64,000 nt of DNA from CADEEX01 sp040081555 (lineage in GTDB: Bacteria > Acidobacteriota > Vicinamibacteria > Vicinamibacterales > CAVVIG01), in the NCBI GenBank assembly GCA_040081555.1, contig JBEBGG010000001.1:1-64000 (forward strand). Reading direction: 5' to 3'. The notes beneath the pieces are model-generated. The model was not told the origin of the DNA and searched no databases. It saw only the letters and a program-made list of their open reading frames with translations. This document shows, one piece after another, positions 45,284 through 53,687 of this stretch. A program made the position numbers and the translations under genes. Each line of letters opens with the position of its first letter. Position 1 is the first letter of the stretch.

Positions 45284-47545
45284 GTGCTCGCTGTCCAGCC
45301 GCCCGGCCGGCCGACGCGCCCTGATGGCCTGGCCTACTCGACCGGCGACCGCATCGCTGGCGTCGTAGTGATTGCCGTCGTTGGTGTCATGCTCGGGGCC
45401 ACACGGTGGCTCGGCTCTGGCAGTCTGGATCTACTGGCTGAGGCCCCCCCCTTTACGTATCTGCTGGTCACAGCCTCGAAGGGTGCGTTGGTCCGCGACA
45501 TCGTCACCAGCCTGCTGGTGTTGATCGCGGGGCATGCGCTCCTCAGCTACCGCCTCCGGCAGAGGGCTCCCGGATTCGGATTCGGAGAGATCCGATATCT
45601 CTTGCCGCTGGTACTCGCCTCGTCCGCTCTTGTCGTCACGACCCTGGTTCTCGCGTTCCCGGGCATGTCGTGGTGGGCGCCCCTGGTGTTTGTTGGCGTT
45701 GATCTCCATGTGCTCGTGGTCATTCTGGCCGTCGCGTTTTGTGCGCAGCGGTTCGACCAGTCGGTCGGTGACCAAGTCTCGGCCGCGATTCGGCGTCGTG
45801 TGGAGGGCTGGTGGAATCAGTGGCCGGCTGTGGATCCGTCGTTCCGCGTTGAAGTCTTCGTTGCTGTTGTCTCGCTGATCGTGGTGGTTCTCTCGTCACC
45901 CCTCGTCAGGTTCACGGAGCGCACACGGGGCGATGAGCCCAAGTATCTTCGCTACGCCGAGAACTGGTGGCAGGGGCACGGCATGGAAATGAGCAATGTC
46001 CTCGAGGTGTCGGCCCTGCCGCGCGACGCACGTCCGCAGATCGGGCGCAACCTGGCGATGTTGGGACCGGCGTTACGGGACGACGTGCGCGCGATGGTGA
46101 AGGACGCCATCTATCTCGGGAACTACAAGCACTGGAGGCATAAGTTCAACAAGGCGCACTACGCCGGCAACTGGGTCGTGCAGGGCAAAGATGGCGGACT
46201 GTATTTGATGCACGGGCCTGGTCTGTCCATGGTCATCCTGCCGGCCTACCTGATCGACCGCTGGTTGTTCGATCGGGGGCGTCTGATGTTCTCTGACGAC
46301 CTCTTCACGACCAACCTGACCATGCTCGTGATCTATGTGCTGCTGGGGGCAGCCTGTGTCCGCATGCTGACCGCGGCCGGTGTCTCAATGGGCAACGCGG
46401 CGCTGGTCACGCTGGCGTGCGTTCTCTCGTTGCCTGTTCCGGCCTTTGCGTTCCAGTTCTATCCGGAGACGCTGGCCGCGTTGATCGTGTGCCTGTTCAT
46501 GCCGACGATCCTGGACCCGTCGCCCTCGTCCTCGCGTGCGGCGCTCCTTGTGGGACTCGGGCTTGGATCGCTTGGTTGGCTCCATGTCAGGTTCCTGGGC
46601 GTAGGAGCGGTGTGCCTTGCATGGTACGTGTGGGTCCATCGACGAGAATCCCGACGTCTTGCCGCCACATTCGTAGGCTTCGGCGTCGTGATGGCCGCGT
46701 TGTGCCTCTACACCTATCACGTGACCGGAAGCCTCGTCGTGACCGCGATCTTCACCGCCGAAGGGGGCCACGGTACCTTTGCAGCCCACTGGGTCCCTCG
46801 CGGACTGATCGGGTATCTATTCGACCGCGAGAGTGGTCTTCTGCCCCTGGCCCCGATGTACCTGCTGGCGCCGTTTGGGATAGGACTGATGACCCGACGT
46901 CCGTTGCCGTTGCTCATGGTGGGCTCGATCATGTTGGCGCTGCTCATTCCGGCAGCCGGACACGGCTTCGAAAATAATGGTGCATCGCCACTGCGGTTGG
47001 TGCTGGCGGTGGTGCCGCTGGCGACCGTTCCCGTGGCTGAGTTCTTCGCGTGGGCGCGCGGGCGTCGGTTCGCGCTGATTGTGGGTCTTGGCGTTCTGGC
47101 GCTCTCGGTGCGGCAGGCGATCGCCTACAACTTGGGCAACGACAAGGAGATTCTCAGCACTGTTGCCAGGAGCGTTTCTGGATGGGATCCAACGCTGATG
47201 TTTCCCTTGCTTCGCCGGGCAGAGGGCTGGGGAACCTTTGATGGTGGGGCGCTGGTGGCGTGGGAGGCTGCGGTCGTGCTGCTCATCGTCTCCGGTGTGT
47301 TGATGCGGAACTCTGCCGGCATCGTGTCGCGTCACCAAGATTGGGTTCCCCCGCATGCGATCGGGGCTGTGGTCCTGGGATTGTTGTCTCTCGGCACCGC
47401 GGCGATTCTTGCCGGCGGTCCCGCTTACGAAACACGTTTGCTCAAGGAACCGCTGGCGGAGTGGCAAGGAGCGCCGGATACTCCACGGCTTCCCGGTGGC
47501 TGGCTAACGTTCGGACCGTCGCCCGCCCGATCGCCCGACGATTAA
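45284..47545 (+). CDS. Large GT-C-like membrane glycosyltransferase
   Basis: 753-residue polytopic protein. The candidate catalytic loop is RGDEPKYLRYAENWWQGH, followed by YLMHGPGLSMVILPAYLI and, later, YLFDRESGLLPLAPMYLLAP. These blocks match the 894-residue protein at 53684 in the same order. The GTG at 45284 is chosen because the preceding in-frame sequence is Arg/Ala-rich and unlike protein; no Shine-Dalgarno is visible. Its stop shares the palindromic TTAA with the convergent gene at 47542. Donor and acceptor unknown. Confidence 0.72.
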   Translation: MLAVQPPGRPTRPDGLAYSTGDRIAGVVVIAVVGVMLGATRWLGSGSLDLLAEAPPFTYLLVTASKGALVRDIVTSLLVLIAGHALLSYRLRQRAPGFGFGEIRYLLPLVLASSALVVTTLVLAFPGMSWWAPLVFVGVDLHVLVVILAVAFCAQRFDQSVGDQVSAAIRRRVEGWWNQWPAVDPSFRVEVFVAVVSLIVVVLSSPLVRFTERTRGDEPKYLRYAENWWQGHGMEMSNVLEVSALPRDARPQIGRNLAMLGPALRDDVRAMVKDAIYLGNYKHWRHKFNKAHYAGNWVVQGKDGGLYLMHGPGLSMVILPAYLIDRWLFDRGRLMFSDDLFTTNLTMLVIYVLLGAACVRMLTAAGVSMGNAALVTLACVLSLPVPAFAFQFYPETLAALIVCLFMPTILDPSPSSSRAALLVGLGLGSLGWLHVRFLGVGAVCLAWYVWVHRRESRRLAATFVGFGVVMAALCLYTYHVTGSLVVTAIFTAEGGHGTFAAHWVPRGLIGYLFDRESGLLPLAPMYLLAPFGIGLMTRRPLPLLMVGSIMLALLIPAAGHGFENNGASPLRLVLAVVPLATVPVAEFFAWARGRRFALIVGLGVLALSVRQAIAYNLGNDKEILSTVARSVSGWDPTLMFPLLRRAEGWGTFDGGALVAWEAAVVLLIVSGVLMRNSAGIVSRHQDWVPPHAIGAVVLGLLSLGTAAILAGGPAYETRLLKEPLAEWQGAPDTPRLPGGWLTFGPSPARSPDD

Positions 47546-47955
47546 CGTGTGGCTCTGTGTGCGCCTTGCCACTCAAGCGAGGCCTGGATCGCTTGCGCGA
47601 TACTTGCGCGGGCTTCTTCAGGCGTGGCGCCCGCGGCGCGGCTTTCCATGTAGTGATGCAACCAGCCGGCGACGGCCGCTTGGTCAATGTGGCCGTCGAG
47701 GACCAGCCCGGCCGGTCGAGCGAGGCCTTCAGGCGCGCGATAGAAGTCGTCAAGCCAGCGAACAACCTCGTTCAGTTCCTCCACACCGAGTGTCTGAACG
47801 TTGACGGTCGGTGATGGCGGCTGGTCTAGCCGCCGGTCGCCCCGAGCGAGCGTGGTGATGGCGTGAACGGCGATGGTGATGACCGTGGCCACGGCAAGGA
47901 GAAGGGCGCGGGCTACGAGCGGCCTGGACATCGTAAGAAGGGGAGGTGCTAGCAT
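47542..47955 (-). CDS. Hypothetical single-TM protein
   Basis: 137-residue protein with one N-terminal membrane segment (LLLAVATVITIAVHAITTL) and a helical soluble part (LGVEELNEVVRWLDDF, ARASIAQAIQASLEWQ). The ATG at 47955 is supported by AGGAG 6 bases upstream; a second ATG at 47931 is possible. No family recognised. Convergent with the GT-C gene, sharing TTAA at the stops. Confidence 0.6.
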   Translation of the reverse strand: MLAPPLLTMSRPLVARALLLAVATVITIAVHAITTLARGDRRLDQPPSPTVNVQTLGVEELNEVVRWLDDFYRAPEGLARPAGLVLDGHIDQAAVAGWLHHYMESRAAGATPEEARASIAQAIQASLEWQGAHRATR

Positions 47956-48144
47956 GCCATGCTCCTGTTCCCAAGGCCACAGGCCCGCGTCGTCGCGCGG
48001 CCACGCCAGGCCGTCCCGCTGTAGAGAAAACCGGACCAATTGATACCTGCCGACGACAACCCGACACGCCCTCTGCGATTTTTCTAGATAAACTGGCCGC
48101 CCGATTGGCATTTCTCCTGCTCATGCCCGAGGGCAGAGGTAATC

Positions 48145-48849
48145 ATGCGACGACTGACGATAACGATATGTGGTCTGGCGGTGGCCGCCGTGCTGACAGC
48201 TCCTGCCGCAAGCTATGCGCAGCAAAGCCTCAGCTTCTCGCTCGGCGGCTTTGTACCCCAGGGCGAAGACTCGCGCGGCCAGATTGATGGCGGCGACGTA
48301 CTGGTCAACAACCTCGACTTCCTGGCTTTCAACATCAAGGACTTCAACGGCGGTTCTGCGGGCGTCGAGTATCTGGTCGCGCTCAATGACTTCGTGGAGG
48401 CCGGTCTCGGCGTGGGCACCTATCGACGCACCGTGCCAAGCGTCTATGCTGACCTGGTCGCTCAAAATGGCAGTGAGATCGAACAGGACCTGAAGTTGCG
48501 CATCGTGCCGTTTACCGCGACGGTTCGGTTTCTGCCGGCGGGCCGTGGCGCCGCGGTGCAGCCATACATCGGCGCGGGCGTTGGTGTGCTCAACTGGCGC
48601 TACGTGGAGACCGGCGACTGGGTCGACAGCAATCGGGACATCTATTCCGGAACGTTCAAGGGGGCAGGAACCGCCACCGGGCCGGTCATCCTCGGCGGAC
48701 TGCGCATCCCGGTTGGCACGTGGGATATCGGCGGGGAGGTGCGCTGGCAGAAAGCCACGGGCGCCCTCCCAGCGTCTGAGGACTTCTCAGCCGATGCGAT
48801 CAATCTCGGCGGCGTGACCTACTCGGTCACCTTCAACGTGCACTTCTAG
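48145..48849 (+). CDS. Outer-membrane beta-barrel protein (OmpW/PorT-like)
   Basis: 234-residue protein with a signal peptide (MRRLTITICGLAVAAVLTAP, cleaved around ASYAQQ) and alternating beta strands ending in a C-terminal aromatic residue (TFNVHF). The C-terminal Phe is typical for outer-membrane barrels. Shine-Dalgarno AGAGGT precedes the ATG. Ligand unknown. Confidence 0.75.
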   Translation: MRRLTITICGLAVAAVLTAPAASYAQQSLSFSLGGFVPQGEDSRGQIDGGDVLVNNLDFLAFNIKDFNGGSAGVEYLVALNDFVEAGLGVGTYRRTVPSVYADLVAQNGSEIEQDLKLRIVPFTATVRFLPAGRGAAVQPYIGAGVGVLNWRYVETGDWVDSNRDIYSGTFKGAGTATGPVILGGLRIPVGTWDIGGEVRWQKATGALPASEDFSADAINLGGVTYSVTFNVHF

Positions 48850-48882
48850 CGCTGGTGAATCGTTGTCGACTCGTCTCGATGC

Positions 48883-50391
48883 TCAGTCGACAGGCGAGAG
48901 GTGGTGGCCTGGCGCAACCCCGGCCGGATGGCGCCGGTAGAGCGCCAGGCCAGCCCCGTCGCAGACACGCGAGAACTCCTCGAGAAAGGCCGGCTTTTCC
49001 CGGGCGATGCGGGCCAGCATGTCTCCGCCTTCTGCCTTTTCCTCAATCAGCATCCATCCGGCAAAGGGTGCCGGATGTTGCAGTGCGCTCAGCCAGATGT
49101 CCCCGTTGCCTTCGTGCAGAAAGTCGCGTAGGTCAAATCCAGCGCGCGACAGATCCTGCATGTAGTGCCCGAGCGATCCCATGCTGGCCATGATGCTGGT
49201 GCCGTCGTAGTCGCGGGCCAGGCACGGGGTCACGGTCGCGTCTCGCTCGATGATGTTGGGACGGTCCCACCTGGCCTCTGCAATCATCGGCGCGTTGGCG
49301 TCAAGCGGGCGCAGTTCGACACAGACGAGCACCAGGAGCGCGACCGCGCCAACCGGCCGGAAGCGTCGCGGCAGAATCGCCACGGCCGCACCCGCACAGG
49401 CGGCCTCAATCGCCATCAGCGGAACCATGTAGCGGATGCGATAGGGGTGGCCGCCGAGAAATGCCACCCACGGAACGGCTGCCGTCGTCAGCAGTGTCAG
49501 CGGCAGCCACGAGAGGCCGCGGTCCTTTCCGCCCCGCCACAGGAGCCATATCATTCCCGTGACGGCGGTGCCGACCAGTAGGGCGCCGCTGAGCGTCCTG
49601 GCCCCCCACACGATTTCTGACAGCGCTTCGAAGGGCCGTCCTTGCGCGGGGTTCTCCGGCACGAAGAAGTCGTCGGCGAACCAACTGCCAACCACGATCC
49701 GGCTGAACATCGTGAAGGCGACGATCGCCGCCGCGGGGTAGATGGCAATTCGAACAGTGCGACGCGCTGCCTCGCTGAAGCTCCAGGTACGCCAGGCCAG
49801 AATCGCCCCGATGGCCAGTGCCGAGGCCACTACCGGCCACGCCTCATAACGGGTGAGGCATGCGAGGGCGAGTGTCCATCCCACCGCGCGCGCGCTGGTC
49901 GCCTCGCCGGTGGACCACCGCATCACCAGCACCACCGAGAGGAGGACGAGGGCGAGCAGCAGCGGCTCCGTCATCGGCGTCGACTGCAGATACAGTACGT
50001 TGGGATTGAGCGCGAACACTGCGGTGGCGGCCACCGCCGTCATTGCTGACTGTGTGAGCCGGTCGGTGATCCAGGCGATGCACGCGCAGGCCATCGCGAA
50101 GCTCGCCACCGAGATCGCCACGGCGGAGGCGCCGGTGCGGTAGAGCGCGTCGATCTGCACCGGTAGTGCGTTGAGCAGATGCGGCAGCGGCAGCCAGACC
50201 GCCCCAATCTGCTGCCAGCCAGGCGTGATGCGGTCGAAGATTCTGCGGGCGACGATCAGGTGCCCGCGCGCATCGTAGTGGGTGAGGGTGAGTCCGAGGC
50301 GGGCGTACTGAAGGGCGATGCCCGCACCGCCTATCGCCGCCGCGATCGCGACCGTGCGCGTCAACGCGCGCTGCGGCAACGGTATAATCAC
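48883..50391 (-). CDS. GT-C-type membrane glycosyltransferase (GT39-like)
   Basis: 502-residue polytopic protein that probably uses a polyprenyl-phosphate sugar donor. The first loop has THYDARGHLIVARRIFD (candidate acidic residue) and a periplasmic WLPLPHLLNALP. About ten membrane segments follow, then a soluble C-terminal domain from about 385. GTG start. Its start codon lies only 11 bases from the divergent DedA-like gene. Confidence 0.75.
   Translation of the reverse strand: MIIPLPQRALTRTVAIAAAIGGAGIALQYARLGLTLTHYDARGHLIVARRIFDRITPGWQQIGAVWLPLPHLLNALPVQIDALYRTGASAVAISVASFAMACACIAWITDRLTQSAMTAVAATAVFALNPNVLYLQSTPMTEPLLLALVLLSVVLVMRWSTGEATSARAVGWTLALACLTRYEAWPVVASALAIGAILAWRTWSFSEAARRTVRIAIYPAAAIVAFTMFSRIVVGSWFADDFFVPENPAQGRPFEALSEIVWGARTLSGALLVGTAVTGMIWLLWRGGKDRGLSWLPLTLLTTAAVPWVAFLGGHPYRIRYMVPLMAIEAACAGAAVAILPRRFRPVGAVALLVLVCVELRPLDANAPMIAEARWDRPNIIERDATVTPCLARDYDGTSIMASMGSLGHYMQDLSRAGFDLRDFLHEGNGDIWLSALQHPAPFAGWMLIEEKAEGGDMLARIAREKPAFLEEFSRVCDGAGLALYRRHPAGVAPGHHLSPVD
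50383..50388 (+). promoter_or_regulatory. Consensus -10 box TATAAT for the DedA-like gene
   Basis: A perfect TATAAT lies inside the 5' end of the divergent glycosyltransferase gene, 14 bases before the ATG at 50403. The leader would be about 7 bases, too short for a Shine-Dalgarno sequence. No clear -35 box. Confidence 0.5.
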
Positions 50392-50402
50392 CCGTTTATT
50401 CT

Positions 50403-51002
50403 ATGGGCAGATTCGTTGGTCGGGTTCAGGCGTTGGCGCTGGCCCTCGGTGGTCTTGGTTTGTTCCTCACGTCCTTCATGGACGCGTTGTTCCTGCCACC
50501 GGAGGTCAATGACCTCTTGCTCGTCTGGATGGTGACGCAGCACAAGTCGCGGATGCTGTACTACGCCGCGAGCGCCACGCTCGGGTCCACGGCGGGATGT
50601 CTGGTGCTCTACTACATCGGTCGACGCGCCGATGGATGGGTGAGGCGTCGATTCAGTGCGGCTCGGGTGGCAAAGGCGATGCAAACGCTGCAGCGCTACG
50701 GTCTGCTCGCGGTGCTGATTCCCTCGTTACTGCCGCCGCCCGCGCCGTTCAAGATCTTCGTGCTCATGTCGGGAGTCGCCGGTATCTCCCCGGCGCGATT
50801 TACGGTGGCGATCTTGATCGGTCGCGGTATTCGCTACTTCGGGCTGGGCACGCTGGCGCTTTACTACGGCGATCAGGCCGTGGACTTCCTGCGTGACAAC
50901 GGGCGCGGGATCTCTCTGGGGCTGATCGGATTGATCGTGGTTGGCAGCCTGGCCTACCTGGTGGTCAAGCGCATCCGCCAGCAGAGAACGACGGTAAACT
51001 AG
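50403..51002 (+). CDS. DedA/SNARE-associated (VTT domain) membrane protein
   Basis: 199-residue inner-membrane protein with the VTT/DedA core: re-entrant DALFLPPEVNDLLLVWMV, ASATLGSTAGCLVLYYIGRR, and IPSLLPPPAPFKIFVLMSGVA. DedA proteins are polyprenyl-phosphate or phospholipid flippases, which fits a glycan locus. ATG start with no Shine-Dalgarno; a TATAAT lies just upstream. The GT2 gene follows 19 bases later. Confidence 0.85.
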   Translation: MGRFVGRVQALALALGGLGLFLTSFMDALFLPPEVNDLLLVWMVTQHKSRMLYYAASATLGSTAGCLVLYYIGRRADGWVRRRFSAARVAKAMQTLQRYGLLAVLIPSLLPPPAPFKIFVLMSGVAGISPARFTVAILIGRGIRYFGLGTLALYYGDQAVDFLRDNGRGISLGLIGLIVVGSLAYLVVKRIRQQRTTVN

Positions 51003-51021
51003 GGCCGCCTGTTCGGCCATC

Positions 51022-51996
51022 ATGCACCCGATGCTCGATCTCACTGTCGTCATACCGATCCACAACGAGGCCGCCAGCCTCCTCGACTTGCACCGCGAAC
51101 TCAATGCGGCGCTTGCACCGTGGGGGCGCTCCTACGAGATCATCCTCGTCGACGACGGCAGTACGGACGACAGTTTTCCCATTCTCGCGCGCTTGCAGAC
51201 CGACGACCCGCGCGTGCGGGTGATTCGTTTTCGCAGAAATTTCGGACAAACGGCGGCGTTTTCGGCGGGCTTCGCGCATGCGCGCGGCCGCCTGATCGTG
51301 ACGTCTGACGGCGACCTTCAGAACGACCCCAAAGACATCCCGGCCATGATTCGGAAGCTCGAAGATGAGCAACTCGACATCGTCTGCGGCTGGCGGAAGA
51401 ATCGCCAAGACGCGTTCATGTCGCGCCTGTTGCCGTCGATGCTCGCCAACCGCCTGATCTCATGGTCGACCGGCGTTCGCCTGCACGACTACGGGTGTTC
51501 GTTAAAGGTGTTTCGATCCGAGGTGGTGAAGCCACTGCGTCTCTACGGCGAGATGCATCGCTTCATTCCGGCCATCGCCAGCGAACAGGGGGTCGCCATC
51601 GCCGAAGCGGTGGTGAATCATCGCGCCAGGAAGTACGGCACGTCGAAATACGGCATCTCGAGAACGATTCGCGTGGTGCTGGATCTAATCACCGTGAAGT
51701 TCTTGCTGAACTACGCGACCCGCCCGTTGCAGATCTTTGGTCTCGTGGGTCTGGCGCTGGCCGTACCCGGGATGGCGATTGCCGCCTATCTGGCATGCAT
51801 TCGGCTGTTTGGGAATCAGTCGATTGGCAACCGACCGTTGCTGCTCTTCGCGATCCTGCTGGTGTCCACGGGCGTGCAGTTGATCACCATCGGCTTGTTG
51901 GCAGAATTGCAGTCGCGCACCTACCACGAGTCGCAGAGCAAGCCGACCTACGTCATCCGCGAGATCCGCGAGCACGCAGACACGACGGCGGGCTAA
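51022..51996 (+). CDS. GT2 polyprenyl-phosphate glycosyltransferase (DPMS/GtrB-like)
   Basis: 324-residue enzyme that moves a sugar from a nucleotide donor onto polyprenyl phosphate at the cytoplasmic face. GT-A motifs are VVIPIHNEAASLLDLHREL, IILVDDGSTDDSF (the DDGS site) and TSDGDLQNDPKDIP (DxD-like). A lysine/arginine-rich RARKYGTSKYGISRTI and two C-terminal membrane segments follow. The next gene starts 5 bases after its stop. It likely supplies the donor lipid for the neighbouring GT-C enzymes. Confidence 0.9.
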   Translation: MHPMLDLTVVIPIHNEAASLLDLHRELNAALAPWGRSYEIILVDDGSTDDSFPILARLQTDDPRVRVIRFRRNFGQTAAFSAGFAHARGRLIVTSDGDLQNDPKDIPAMIRKLEDEQLDIVCGWRKNRQDAFMSRLLPSMLANRLISWSTGVRLHDYGCSLKVFRSEVVKPLRLYGEMHRFIPAIASEQGVAIAEAVVNHRARKYGTSKYGISRTIRVVLDLITVKFLLNYATRPLQIFGLVGLALAVPGMAIAAYLACIRLFGNQSIGNRPLLLFAILLVSTGVQLITIGLLAELQSRTYHESQSKPTYVIREIREHADTTAG

Positions 51997-52001
51997 GTCG
52001 C

Positions 52002-53687
52002 ATGGCGGTACGCGAGCTCGATTCGACCAGAACGATCGCGCGTCCACCCAAGGCCATGGCCTGGGTCCTGATTCTGGCGTCGTCTGCGGCAGTGATGGCC
52101 GTTGGTCTCCTGGCGACGGCGCTGGTCTTTGGCAGCGTGGGCGAATGGCCGGAGCCTCCCGCGGCCTTCTGGCCCAGACTCGCGGTGGCCTGCGGGTTGA
52201 CGGTGGCCAGCCTCGGGCTGCGCAGTCTGCGGTGGATCTTCCTGCTGCGCCGTGCCGAGACACGGATTCCTTTGCGCGACGCGTACATCGGCTATCTCGC
52301 CGGCTTCAGCCTGCTGCTCACGCCGCTGCTCATGGGTGAATCGGTAGTCCGCGCGATGGTCAACCGCCGGCGCGGCGGGGTTCCGGTACTGACGACGCTG
52401 GTGGTGAATGTCTGGGAGCGCGCCCTCGATGTCGTGGCACTGCTGGCCATTGCTGCCACCGCGTCTCTGGTGCTCGGTCGCGGTGACGTCTGGGCACTCA
52501 GTGTCCTGACGCTGTGCGCGGCGACGCTCGTGCCGGCGACGCGTCGGCTGGCGCTCCGCGTGGTGACCGGTGTGCTTGATCCGGTGGCCAGGCTGTTTGA
52601 GCCGTCTCGCCCACGCGACTTCCGTCGTCTCTCTTCCCAGAGCGCCTGGCTTGCGGCATTCGCCACCAGCATCGTGGCCTGGCTGTTGCCCGGCGTCGGG
52701 CTGTACGCGATTGCGGGCAGTTGGCCTGGAGCCGTGAGCCTGGTTCAGGCGCACCTGGCGTACACGCAATCGGCCACCCTCGGTGCCGTGACCTTCGCGC
52801 CGGGCGGCGTGCTGGTCGTCGGCCGCCAGATGCTGCAGGCGCTGGAGACCTTCGCCACACCACTCGGCGCGGCGGCGCTCATCGTGCTTGGGATCCGTCT
52901 GGCGACCGTGGGCGTGTCGACGGCGCTTGGCGTGGTGTTTGTCGTACTGCACGTGCGGACGTTGCCGGCTCGCAGCGACACCCATTTCGACGACATTGCC
53001 GACGCGTATGACGTGCAGATTCCCGAGGCGCGTCGAGAGGCCTTGCTCGAGCTGAAGACGACGTTGATGAAGGACGTCATCGAGCAGCGGGGTGCGGGAC
53101 GCGTCGGCCTTGATGTCGGCTGCGGGCAGGGCAGCTACGTCGCGCGTATGCGGGAGTTGGGTTTCGATGTCAGCGGCATCGATTTCTCCTCCGGGCAGAT
53201 TCGCCTCGCAGCCAGGAAGGTTGGCGATGCCAGGCTTGTTCGCGTGGGATCAGCGCTTGATATTCCTGCGGCCTCCGGCACCTACGATTTCCTGTACACG
53301 ATCAATGTGCTGCACCATCTCGGATCATTCGAGGAGCAGCAGCGTGCATTTCGCGAACTGTTCCGGGTGCTCAAACCTGGTGGACTGCTATTTGTGCACG
53401 AGATCAACACCAGAAATGCGCTCTTCCGTTTCTACATGGGCTATGTCTTTCCGTCGCTCAATTGCATCGATGAAGGCACGGAGCGTTGGCTGTTGCCGGA
53501 TCGTCTGGCGACGTACACGGATGCGCCGACGCTCGAGGTGCGCTACTTCACGTTTCTCCCGGACTTTGTGCCCAGGATGATCGCCCGCCTGCTGCGCCCG
53601 CTCGAACGAGCGCTCGAGCAGTCGTCGCTCGCGCCGTATTCGGCCCATTACATGGCCGTGCTCCAGAAGAGGCCCGAGCCTTTGTGA
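52002..53687 (+). CDS. LPG_synthase_TM (UPF0104) domain fused to a SAM-dependent methyltransferase
   Basis: 561-residue fusion. Residues 1-325 are a polytopic membrane domain of the lysylphosphatidylglycerol-synthase-TM/AglD type (GYLAGFSLLLTPLLMGESVV, VVNVWERALDVVALLAI, GAVTFAPGGVLVVGRQML). Residues about 326-561 are a class I methyltransferase (FDDIADAYDVQIPEARREA, SAM loop VGLDVGCGQGSYVARM, YTINVLHHLGSFEEQQ). The ATG at 52002 lies 5 bases after the GT2 stop, and the final TGA overlaps the GTG of the next gene. The membrane part may transfer or flip a lipid substrate that the methyltransferase modifies; this is inference. Confidence 0.85.
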   Translation: MAVRELDSTRTIARPPKAMAWVLILASSAAVMAVGLLATALVFGSVGEWPEPPAAFWPRLAVACGLTVASLGLRSLRWIFLLRRAETRIPLRDAYIGYLAGFSLLLTPLLMGESVVRAMVNRRRGGVPVLTTLVVNVWERALDVVALLAIAATASLVLGRGDVWALSVLTLCAATLVPATRRLALRVVTGVLDPVARLFEPSRPRDFRRLSSQSAWLAAFATSIVAWLLPGVGLYAIAGSWPGAVSLVQAHLAYTQSATLGAVTFAPGGVLVVGRQMLQALETFATPLGAAALIVLGIRLATVGVSTALGVVFVVLHVRTLPARSDTHFDDIADAYDVQIPEARREALLELKTTLMKDVIEQRGAGRVGLDVGCGQGSYVARMRELGFDVSGIDFSSGQIRLAARKVGDARLVRVGSALDIPAASGTYDFLYTINVLHHLGSFEEQQRAFRELFRVLKPGGLLFVHEINTRNALFRFYMGYVFPSLNCIDEGTERWLLPDRLATYTDAPTLEVRYFTFLPDFVPRMIARLLRPLERALEQSSLAPYSAHYMAVLQKRPEPL

